Below, piece after piece: positions 48,331 to 59,700 of a stretch of 64,000 bases of DNA (position 1 is its first letter; every line of letters begins with the position of its first letter). Source of the DNA: Beroe forskalii. Taxonomy: Eukaryota; Ctenophora; Nuda; Beroida; Beroidae. Under the pieces are notes generated by a model, which was not told the DNA's origin, ran no database searches, and saw nothing but the letters and a program-made list of their open reading frames with translations. The position numbers and the translations under genes are program-made. The stretch covers positions 37,718-101,717 of the forward strand of contig WFMF01000566.1 in the NCBI GenBank assembly GCA_011033025.1, given 5' to 3'.

Positions 48331-51092
48331 ATGAATTCTCTCTTCCCTCTCCTCCTTCTTTTCGCTGTACCTGCCAAGTTCACGGAACTTGCCGTGAAAC
48401 TGCCGGACAACACAAGTGCTACGTACACCAGATGTGCTGAAGTCACCAGCATCTCCAAAATCAAGACAGTTGGGCCAGACCCGGGGGCCCGGGGCGTCGA
48501 GGGAGCTCAGCGTTCACATTCCACAGATGAAAACAGTCAAAATGCCAACCTTGCGCGCTTAAAATCTGACGATTCAAACAGCAGAGATCTCAGCAGAATA
48601 ATTCTGATCGAAGATAACCCCCACTTCATGTGTAACTACAGTTCTGACCCACTTCTTGACTGGGCCTGTCCTACCTGCACCCCCTCTCCTCTGACCTGTA
48701 ACCCCGGAGACTCCATGTGTTCAGGCCTCTGTGCTCTGCCCACCAAGCCCAGCACTCAGTGTGACGGGATGTCTCAGTGTTTGGAAGATGAGTGCGGGTG
48801 TGGGAATGTGTTTTCTGTAGGGATGGCAGGGGATGTATTGCGTTCTCCAATGTGTGTGATGGGATCTTGGATTGTTTGGATGGGACTGATGAGAGTTTGT
48901 GCGAGGGAAGCAGTTTGTTTCTTTGCGGGAGGAATAGCTCGTCTTATTCCACCCGGATGGTTTCTGATTTTCTGTGGTGTGGTGGACATGATCTTATCAC
49001 GAAGGAATGTGAACCTCAGACTAATTTCGGGGAATGTAGTAGTGAAGCAAGTGATTTTGTGGCGGTGCTTTCATTCGAACAAAATATCATGAGATGTCAC
49101 AGTATTTTGAAAACTGTTGCTCACCGACGATCTTTTAGCCATATTTGTCGGAGACTCTGTGGCGACAGCGCTGTATGTAAGCTACCTTTTGAGGAAGTAC
49201 AAAAAGGATTTGTTCAGTGCTATTCGGGTAACGTGAAGATAGAAAATGTCTCATTGTCTCAGGTTTGCGATGGTAAAATTGACTGTTTTAACGCACTTGA
49301 TGAGCGGGATGTATTGGACGCTTTTACTGCAACGACCGTCCCTCGGTTTCTGAATGGGTCTCCTTGAAAGTGAAATGCGACGGGTACAGAACTGTAATAA
49401 CGGAAAGGATGAGTGTTCTGATTGTCCGGACGCTTTCCTGAACTTCCTCCGAACTTCCAAGTTGAAACCCCTCGCCATAATCCTCGGTTTGGTGTTGTTT
49501 TACTTCAACTTAAAACTTATCCGATGTAACGCCCGGAGTAGAAAACTCCGTACCAAAGAACCGGGTAAATCAGTAAACCGTCTTCTGAAAATCCAGCTGG
49601 GTTTCTACAACCTCCTGATCCTAGCAGTTCTGGTAGTGGCTCAACTAAAGAAGCGGAACTACTGTACGGACCACGATTTGGCGTGGCGGGGTGGTATCCC
49701 TTGCATGGTACTCGGGGTGGTATTCACCATATCCTACCACGGACCAGTCATCGTGGTAACGCTCCTGGGCGCCAACAGGTGCCTCAACATCTATAACCCT
49801 CAGGCTTCCCCCACTTTGATCAAACTAGCGTCTATCGTCCTAGGACTTGGTAATGTTATCTCAGCTGTAGTTCCAGTTATCCCTCTTCCGTCCATTCAGG
49901 ATATCTTCCGATGTGAACTGCTGTTTAAGAATGAGAACCCGTTCATTCTTAAGCTCTCACAGGTGGGATAACATGGCTCAAGTCAATAAGATTTACCAGA
50001 GTTATTTTGGAAATGTTCCCAGCAAACATCTATCAAATGTTGGAGAAACTTCGCGGTATTACGAGTGAGCCGCAGATCTTTGATTTCGTTGAAATTGGCT
50101 ATTATGGGTACCTCCCGTTGTGCTTACAGGACTTATTCGGCTTCCATGAATCTCAAAAGAACTTCAAATTGGGTTACATGGTCGTTATCACGATTTGGCT
50201 ATCATTCCTGATTTTGTTCCTAACTTTGATCGCTAGGAAATTCTTTCGATCTCTCAAGAGCGTTGAACCATCTATCGCTGACGAAAGTACGGTCATAAGA
50301 CAAGGATCATTGACAGTACCGCACATATCAGAAACTAATATCGATGATGCATTCGGGATCCCTGACCTGGATTTATCTCCAGAAACCGATATAATAGAGG
50401 TTCAAGATCCTAGTGAGATTATCGAAAATAAAGCCCGAACTCCTGAACCCAACATAAACTGTTCCAAAGCTGAATCATGCGGCGGCAGGTGCTCCTCCAA
50501 AATGCACTCTGCTCTAGCAACAATCTTCGAATCAGATATCATGGAGGCAAGCATGAGCTCCTCATCTCTCGCTGTCAACCCTTTTCCTGTTCCTTTTACT
50601 GAAACCCCACAACTTCGAAAGGAAGGAAATCGGGAGCAGCCTCCTAACTTCAACGACCTGACCCTGCTACTGATGATGGCAACTGAGTTGGTGGTTTGGG
50701 TGTTCTTCTTCTCCCTTAACATCTACCATTTCTTTGCCGGTGAGGTGGCAGCGCAGACCCTCCACGAGTACATCGCTATTGTTGTACTGCCCCTCAAATC
50801 CATCTACACGCCCATTCTGTGTCTCTGCAAAGCGTCGTCTCTCATGGACAGAATCAGCAAGAGCAAAGCGAAGAGACTGCAGAAGAGTAAGCTGAGGAAG
50901 GGCAACGTGGAGGAGATCAGTGCACAGACAGTAGATGATCTGTTGGAGGACAGTGACTATCAGGGGGAGAGAGAGGTTGAGACTTCCCAGGATTCATCAG
51001 GAGCTCCAGATGTAGGGGCGGCAGATGTGGGGGCGGGTAATGCGGCATTGATCAAAGCCAGAGCTATTCAGGAGATTTTAGAGCTCATTTGA
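48331..51092 (+). CDS. LDLa-domain seven-transmembrane receptor (rhodopsin-like), frame broken four times
   Basis: Intronless, about 921 residues if four one-base gaps are allowed (near 48815, 49323, 49389 and 49964; each lies in a T, T, A or G run). Signal peptide MNSLFPLLLLFAVPA; then LDLa modules (FSNVCDGILDCLDGTDESLC; VCDGKIDCFNALDER; CNNGKDECSDC). TM1 AIILGLVLFYF, TM2 LLILAVLVVAQL, TM3 VIVVTLLGANRCLNIYNP, TM4 IKLASIVLGLGNVISAVV, TM5 YMVVITIWLSFLILFL, then a long third intracellular loop, TM6 LVVWVFFFSLNIYHFFAG and TM7 IVVLPLKSIYTPILCL. The PLKSIYTPIL end of TM7 and LDLa ectodomain recall relaxin-receptor/LGR and GRL101-like receptors, here without leucine-rich repeats seen. Ligand unknown. 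A pseudogene is the alternative, but the lack of stops other than after indels argues for sequence error. Confidence 0.75.
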
Positions 51093-51315
51093 GAGATGTT
51101 CAACAGAGCATTTCCTTTTTTGGACAATTTTACTTTGTATCATATGAAGTAATCAGGTGTCGAGTAGGAATAAGTTTTGATTGCAAGAAATTGACAATTA
51201 TGGAATTGATGGAACTTTATTCTACTCAAGAATCTTGCCAAGATGAAGTTTCATTGGCGCTTGTTTTGCGAAATTATCGCATTTGTAAGTTGGCTTTTTT
51301 CTTCTGTAAGGTATC

Positions 51316-51321
51316 AATAAA
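51316..51321 (+). promoter_or_regulatory. Poly(A) signal AATAAA
   Basis: AATAAA 224 bases after the receptor stop, the first in the 3' flank. Confidence 0.5.
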
Positions 51322-52780
51322 TCGATTAAACTATATAAGGCGTCCTTTTGTCTTTTAATCTTTTCTTTCAAAGCTACTAATATTCAGCCGGACTGCAGGG
51401 TTTCATTGAATATTTATTATTTCTGGGGGATATAAATTATGAACATAATATTCACGGGAAGAGTTCGTAAATATATACATTAATTCGAATGAAATCATTG
51501 GACAAACATCGGCAGTATAGTAAGGAGGACCTATTTTAGAGTGGGAACATTAAATCTTGCGGGAAATGGAAACCTAGCAAAGGAGGGGAAAGCAATGATT
51601 GAAAACTCGTTCCCTAATCCTCACCCAACTTTTCCACTGAAAGTCATACTAGTTAACTCATGAAAGTTTGCATGTCAGTACAATTTGATCTCACTAAGAA
51701 AATGTTGCTTTCAGAATTTTGAACTTCGGCCATTTTCACGATTTACAGTCTCTTGAAAACATCCATTTTAGGGCTAAAATGGACTTTTTTTTGTCCATAA
51801 TTGGCCAAAAAGACCAAAAATATGGCGTTAAACTGCTTTTTACATGTGATTGCATTGCAGAGAGTGCACTATAACCGAATAATGATAAAGCTTTAGTGAA
51901 AGTGAAATAACTTTACCACTTATACTCAGTTGACGACGATAATGACACGATTTTCTAAAACTTATGATAAAAACATTTCTCAGTAAAAAGTTCTTCTACC
52001 AGTTCTACCTCTAAAATAACGTTTCCGCTTATCATTTCAGTTCCTGCCGTTGAACTATCTTTTGAAACCAAGGAGGAAATCAGCGGAATACAGCGGGAAG
52101 TCCAGAACATGACGGTAAGTTGACGATAATGTGGTCCTGTGATTCCCTCCATCATTAACCCATTAATTGTGTGCACATGGATCGATCTATGAAGTTGTTG
52201 GTTAAGACCCGCCTTTTAAAGCGCGAGCAGTTTTCTTTTCACAGAATTTCTGTTGAAAGTATAGTGTTTTTATGCGTTTCTATCGATGGATCCATGTGCA
52301 CATATAGGGGTTAATTATTCACACAAGAATGGGCGATTAAAAGTTGTCATTTTCAGTATTCTCTATGTTGAATTGATGACTTTAAACCGCCTATTTTCGT
52401 GTGTGACTTCAAAATTGGGAGATAAAAATCCAATATACTTATCAAACATTCGTTCTTCGATCTTGCCCCGATTGACAAAATTTGTTCTGCTTTTTATGCC
52501 GGGCCTTTTCCTAGATTTACTGATAAATTTCAGAGGAAATTACTGGTTTAATAAATTCCCATCATAAAAAGATATCTATACATACGGTAGGTATTAAGTG
52601 TGGGATTAAATATTTGTAAATTTTGCGTGGAATAGTTTTATGTGCTATAATTTTTATGTTGGCCAGAATTGTATCACAAGTTTCTGATATTTGGCACCGG
52701 ACTTTGGCTTGCTAATTGCTATTTGTACAAAGGTTTTTTCCATGTGTGCTGCTTTGCCTTGTGTTTGAACTTTAACAAGG

Positions 52781-52893
52781 GCGTGTCGAACGCATACTTT
52801 TGCGCGGCTTTATCGTGCGCGGTTAACTGCCTGTCATAAACAGCCAGTGAGCCGCGCATGAAAAAGCCGCGCAATTATGAGTTCGACACGCCG
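52781..52893. mobile_element. Short MITE with GGCGTGTCGAAC termini
   Basis: ggcgtgtcgaac (52782) is matched inverted by gttcgacacgcc (52882-52893); gcgcggctt pairs with aagccgcgc inside. A one-ended copy begins at 63525 (ggggcgtgtcgaactcatat). Confidence 0.8.
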
Positions 52894-54334
52894 GCCACTG
52901 TAAGTTTATTAAGTGAAGCGACACCACGTCGTATCAGTTTACCCACAGCACAACATGGCTCCCTACCAATAAGCGCGCAGTATCATTCAAATCGTACATG
53001 CCGATTGATCAGATCTCTGTGGGTAAACTGATATTTCCTCCATCTAACCAGCTGCAATGCTATATTTGCAAGTTACCTATATTATTACTACAATGGGCTT
53101 TTAGCGTCATGACATTTTCATGACTTTTGAATGGGGAATCATCCCCCATACAAAATTCGCGTGGAATTGAAGGTTCCAAAACTGTTTAAACCGGTTATTT
53201 TTGGTGCTCGAAAATGCGCTATTTTAATGAAATAGAATAGTGTTGTTAAAAGACAATGCGTTAAATGAGATGAGTGAAAATAATCTGATCAGCCTTTGTT
53301 CTCCCAAAATAAACTAATTTTCATCCTGAAAACTTAGACAGTTTTGCAAACTTCTGGCGCCGGTCATGTATTTATTGATGAGATTTGTTAATTGTTCTAA
53401 AATGCGTTCAACCCGACACCCTAAAACCTGACTTATTTATTAAGAAACTTATTTATTAAGAAACTATGATTTATTAAGAAACTATGATTTCGTTATCCAA
53501 CGCCAATCAGTCCTTTTAAGGCCGAGAGTCATTGCAAACTGCACAAAGAATATTATGCACATTCATCACCTGAACAAAGCTGATTTATAATAAAGTTGCT
53601 ATAAATTAATCTTCTCCACTAATGCTTTTCAATAATACGAAGGCGTTGGGCATTCTTGCTATTTACCCTTCTTGCAAGATTAGACCGTGACCAAATCCAC
53701 TATATAACTGGCTAATACTTTGAAATATCGTTGGTTGGGATCCGCCAATGTCTTCCCTTTATTAAATTCAAATTAAATAACTAAGTTTCCTTATTCCCAA
53801 TGTATTTAATAATGAAATTCAAATTAAATAACTAAGTTTATAAATTATAAATAATGAAATTCACCACCATGAAGACGACGCTCCAAGAGATAGAGTGTGA
53901 GAGTACGGTGTGAAGTGTGATTATGTATTGCGTGATAAATGTGTGATCAGTGTGTGAGTATATGGAATAGTAGTCCAAAACTCAGCTTTACTAAGTGTGA
54001 ATTTCTTGTTCAGCCTCGAGTCCGGTTTTTGGGGAGTTCATGATAAAACAATTAGAACCCTTTCAATTCTAATTTATGTGACATGGAGAGTTGTGACAAA
54101 AATAGTTTCTTGTAATCTTGTATATTGGAAAAACCCAAATTTTCTCGTTAAGGGTACATTTTTGTTGCGCCACTCAAACATGATTAAATAGCATCGTGAT
54201 CATTTCGTTGGAATTTTCAATTGATTGTACATTTCTTTTTAATTCACAGGATAACTTATAATCATCTGAATACTGTGCTTTTCTCTTTGGTAGCTGGTGA
54301 GCACTGAGTTTAAAAACTCACGAAGTCATGAAGC

Positions 54335-54440
54335 CATTAACCAATCATTGTGCGACCTCTATAAGCTCTCTGATTGGTCAATCTTAGAGTATAACCAATC
54401 ATTGTGCGACCTCTCTAAGCTCTCTGATTGGTCAATCTGT
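54335..54440. repeat. 48-bp tandem duplication carrying inverted CCAAT boxes
   Basis: aaccaatcattgtgcgacct...ctctgattggtcaatct occurs at 54338-54382 and 54391-54438. Each unit has CCAAT and, inverted, ATTGG. Confidence 0.85.
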
Positions 54441-56025
54441 CATTTCTCCTCGGGTGGTTTTCTAACACGGTGGGTAAATCTAAAAGCCGCCGAAATTACT
54501 GACTTTTCCAACACATTCATTGAAATGAGGATTCATGAAAAGGTTTTCCATCTTTCCAGCATCTCAAATAAACACAAGAGTAGCTCTCAGGGATGAAAGA
54601 ATCAATTCCATTCCCTCCTATCATTAAAATGCCAAATATTTTGCCATTGAAATAACTCTTCTTTTAAATTGACGCAGCGGCTCTCCCAGGTATTACTCAG
54701 TGGCTCAGAAGAGGAGAAATAAAGCGCTCTTTGGAAAATGTGCCGCCCTAGATTCAAATTGTGCGTTGAGAAGACTTAAATTATAGGAAGACTTCTTCTG
54801 TTTACCAATATATCGACTATATCACAGACACAATTATTTACATTGACTGTAAATTAATTTTTTTCATTTCATTTTTTTTTTCCTAAAATGTGCTATATTT
54901 AACATGACACTTTTCGTAAAATTCTATAACGGCAAATCATGTAAATATCTATTGCAAGAAGCTTTATCAACCAACTATTTTGCTCAAAATGACAATAATT
55001 CATTTATTCATTCAGGAAACGTAGACCGTTGCCAAATTTTGATGTGTCCCGAATGTCTATCTAATAATCTTAAACGAAAGATAAAACTATATATGTGGAA
55101 ATGCCAATAGTACTTTAAAGATACCTATATTATGAAGTAAATGATTATAATTCGATTCAGACTTTTATTAAATATATTTTAATTTTCTTTTAAATGTTAG
55201 AATTTTAAAAATTTGGAATGCAAGGGAGAGTTTATCATGGTTCATCCCGACGACATGTGATGAATTTATTTTAAAATTGGTACAAATATCGCCTGGTTGT
55301 GCATCTTAGGTTTTCTCACGTAGTGACGCTTGAATAATTTTGCTGTTCCGCACTACACTGCATATAAAATAATATTTCAGATATTCTGTCAAGGCCAACT
55401 TTCAGTTACTTTCAGTTAAAAATGATACCCGTAGACGGGGAAAAGGCGGATTTTGTTTCTTCACATTGAGCTGTGTTCACATATTACGTAATCAGCTATG
55501 GGGAGGGAGGAGTTTCTAAAGGATTTTGACTTTTGTTGTCAAATGAGTTTGATTACTGTAAAAGTGATTAAGGAGTGGGAGGTAGGGATGGAAATAAACA
55601 TAGATTACATAATATGTGAACGGTCCCGAATGTTGTTGATCATCGAATGTAAAACATTGCTAAAATGGTGAGTTTGGATATGATATGTGCCTACTCATTG
55701 TAATTGATCATATAAAATTAAATTCAAAGTTTCACAATTCCTTAACATACAGTGTATTATTTTAGAACTATTTGTTTAAAACAGCCGATAATATTGGTTA
55801 TTCTTTGAACCTAGAACGTGATCAAATTTTCGCTATTAAATGATGGTGCTTGTCAACGATCATTATGCCCTGTATGCAACACTAAATTCAGCCTTTGAAT
55901 GGAAGAAAACACGTGAGCAGCATTTTCTTTACAATAACGCCATTTTGATTATTTACTTGTATAATGCTGAAATTTAAGTCATGCCTGTTGTCTAAAATTT
56001 CAGCATCCTCACAGGCAAACGCGCT

Positions 56026-56320
56026 GGTAGTGTAACTGATATGTGTGCTCATAGGTTGAAAGCAACAGGTCGAAAAGTAGGTTGAAAAGGTAGGTAGAAA
56101 GGGCTCAATAAAGACCCTTCTTGGCTTGGAAATTGCAGATCATGCTTTCAATCTTCAAGAGAGATGAGGAAAAGATAGTTCCTGTTGTGAAAACCATCCA
56201 GACTGGGGTACAGTAAAATTCTACATGTCCTTTCGACCTTCTTTTCGACCTACTTTTCAACCTGTTGTTTTCGACCTACTTTTCAACCTGTTGTTTTCGA
56301 CCTATGAAGACACATATGCG
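56026..56320. mobile_element. Palindromic MITE-like element
   Basis: atatgtgtgctcataggttg...caacaggtcgaaaagtaggt at the left is mirrored by acctacttttcaacctgttg...cgacctatgaagacacatat at the right, with extra tandem copies of ttcgacctacttttcaacct in the right arm. Confidence 0.8.
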
Positions 56321-56719
56321 TTATTTTTCAATGAAACGGAGTTTAACATAAAAAGAGTTTAATTTCATGAGTAACAATGGGGTTAAACATAACAACAACA
56401 CAGCTCTTAAATGATGAATTTCAAACAAATGTAAGGGAACTGCCTAGTGTATAAACAATATTATTATGGTGATCTAAAGCTAAACGATAAACGCAATAAA
56501 ATTAAATTATTAAACAAAAATTTCTCAAAAATCATTTAACAAAAAACTTGGTCACAGTGATGGATATTGTTATAACTTAACAAATGAGGATTGATAATCA
56601 TCCATAGAGGCAACAGTTCAAGTCAGCTGGGCAACGAACACACATTTCGCCATTTGATAACAATAAATATGGACATTTAAAGCAACAAATTCAAAATAAA
56701 TCAATAAGTATGACTGAAC

Positions 56720-59700
56720 TCAATAGTCTTCATCTGGTGCACAACAAGTACAAAAGTTGTAAAAACTAAGCCTGTTCTGGAGGTACCGGATCCTTTGCCG
56801 CTTTAGAATGACCTGAAACAATGAAGTTTTGGTAATTTGGGCTGAAATTCTGTATAAAACGTCATTTATAGGGTAGGGTCGTAAATTTTCCCACGGTAAA
56901 ACTCCACAAATTTAAAAAGAACGCGCGTGCGCGCGAATACTATCACAAAAAGTGATTTATTTCCGCGCGTTACAGTAAAAAACAACGGTACATGAAACAA
57001 ATTCTGAAATTGTCATCACGAGAATAACCGACAGACCTCGTCGAGACATGTGGATTTCATGGTACAGATTCATCCTATTAACTAGGTTATTTGAAGTAAT
57101 CTATGATAATATAGCCAATACAAAGTTTTCAAATCTGCTGGTACACTTCATGCCTTTAAACTTACAACACAACACATATTAAATTAACTAACTGAGGCAA
57201 TGGGGGCCTCAAATATGATTGTAGCACTGATGATGTTCTGAAAGTACTTTGCTATTTTACAATCAGCTTGTGTGTCTCATTAAAGTGTTGTGAAACCTGG
57301 CAATTGACAGTGACAAAGTACACTTCATGCCTTCCAGAATTAATTCCACCCTTCCTCCAGATGAAACAAACTAGAAAAACCCGCCCTTCGTCCAGATGAA
57401 ATGAACCAAAATATTACTACTATCGCTAATATCATAGATGCAATAGAACAGCTCAAACCTTTGTTAAGTCTGTCATACGTAAAACAGTTAAAACTGCTGT
57501 AACCATGAGACCAACAGTTGTTATTAAGTTCTGAGTCACCACTGATTCAATCACCTGAAAATCAAAAGAGTTACCTCAAGTTTTTGGCAATTTGCCATGC
57601 GATTCGAGATAATGCTGGCATCATAACCGTGCCATTCATATTCTATTAAACTGAATTCCAAATTTGGTATGATTTCGACAGCTATAAGATGGATCTTACA
57701 TACTATAGAATCGATGAATTTTATCGCTCGTTAATCGTCAGCATTATACACAATCTCAAATTTGATTGTACAGCATTTTGGTATATACGAAGTGTGTTTC
57801 TCAACACAACCCCAGACTGAGTGTACAGTAAAAGAGTAGAGTAGTGTTTTAAAGAGTTTACAACATCCACAAAATCCCTGCACTCACCTCGAACTCGCTA
57901 TCCCTCCACTCGAAGATAGCGAACATGTTCTCATAGTGAGGCGTATAGTTGGTAGTATCTGGTGGCAGGTACTTCACTATGTCATTCAGAGGGTTGAAGA
58001 TTGTCCTCTCCCTTCTGATGCCGTCAGGAGGCGGGACGGCGTCTTCTGAGGACATGGTCTATTAGTAGGATGTTACCCTACCCTCCAAATTTCCGAATGT
58101 TGCGCGCTAGGGATGGGAGAAATCCATCTAATAGTCTATTTGAATATTTATATTACTTTCCATTAAAGTTCAACATTAGTTAACCTGGCATATTGTATTT
58201 CTTAAGGGTTTAGAGTGGAAAATTTTGGTCTGACATTACGAGATATACGAAGTATGTATATGTGATTAGACTGTTGATAATATTTATATTTGGATATTTA
58301 TATCAAGCATGGTGTGCCTCCTCAGATGATAGGGTTTCGATCAAACAAGATGGACTTATTTAATTATTTTAATTACCAGGGAGCACTTATCACCGTCCGC
58401 TCGGCATTCCCATACTTAAATGACACCTAAGTCACAGCAGGAGTACATAATTTGAGTTTTCAAAAGGCATTCAAGACAATCTTATTAAGTAAAATCAAAT
58501 TACTTAATTACTACTCTTGTCTCTTACTGTCAAAATGCTGGACATCATATTTGAACTCTCTTATAGCGAGACGGGAGTAAGTGATGAAGCCCACAGCCAG
58601 AGGCCATATGTCTTGCAGCTTCTCTTTATCCTGGAAATTAAAGGGGTGGCCTACAAACATGGTCACATATTTATTGGCCAAATATTTACTATGTTTTGCA
58701 TAGAAAGTACATTTCCACACTTTCACGCACCGCAAAATATACCCAAGCGCGGCGTAAAAGCCGCGCCTCAAGAGGTCGACTGTCGAGACACCAGCTCACC
58801 ACTCACCAGGTTTAATAACGAAATTACGATTTGGTGCTCACCTGGAGGTACTTTTCTGAAGAGTTGAAATCTTGAGTCCACTCGTTGAAGCTAGCAAACG
58901 GAAAGAATTCTAGAAACCCAATTTTGCTTACTGATGGCGATGCTTTAGGATCGACTTTGAAACAATGATTGAAATTGTTATTACATAGCTACTAATAACT
59001 ACAAAATACAAAGCGAATTTCTCACAGGCTTGAATTTATACGAATTTTGAATAAACAATAAATACTGCAGTACAGTATAAATACTATGGTATAGGTAAAA
59101 TGTACATACTACGGTATAAATCTAATATCCAATAGTGAAATATTAAAATGAATGTTAAAATTGAATTTAAAATCAAAACAATACATTTTCAACTCTATCT
59201 TGAACCGAATGTTGGATTCGATTAAATTCTGGAATTAATTTAATTCTGTTTTTCTATCAATAATCAAGAATATATCTGAGTCTATGGGGCAGGGACCTGG
59301 ATTGTTCCAGTTGGGGCCTCACGCACCTCCCCCTCCCGAGTGTGCCAACTGCACTTCCCCATGCAGTTGGTATCATCCACACCTTTCACCTGCTGGGTAC
59401 TCTCTTGTACCACTCACCAGCTAAGTATCATTTAAACCTCACTACCCAATCCCTCGTAAGTATTTAATAACTTTAATTTTACTTTATAACCACCCTTTCC
59501 CACTCTTTCTACATATCTTGTTTTGATATTTTTACTTAATCCATTATAATACAGGTACACTAACCAAGTCTATCCTCAAAGAGATTATCAACCCATACAT
59601 ATTATATACTGTAACAACATGGACAGACCAGTACTCAATTTGTACAACACAACATCCAATATGACTTCTCCCCCAACTCTCAAAAGGCTTCTCAAAAAAC

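Larger units (their letters stand above)
51359..56719. other. Intergenic DNA with small elements, no gene
   Basis: Mostly AT-rich. It holds a MITE (52781-52893), a CCAAT-bearing tandem duplication (54335-54440) and a palindromic element (56026-56320), listed separately. Repeated aactaagtttataaatt-type sequences occur around 53770-53860. No conserved exon was recognised on either strand. Confidence 0.5.

Noticed and set aside
57888..58055. Independent small gene starting with ATG at 58055
   Set aside because: The exon starts at 58045 after an AG acceptor and joins in phase to the preceding PACC1 exon; the apparent ATG is intronic.
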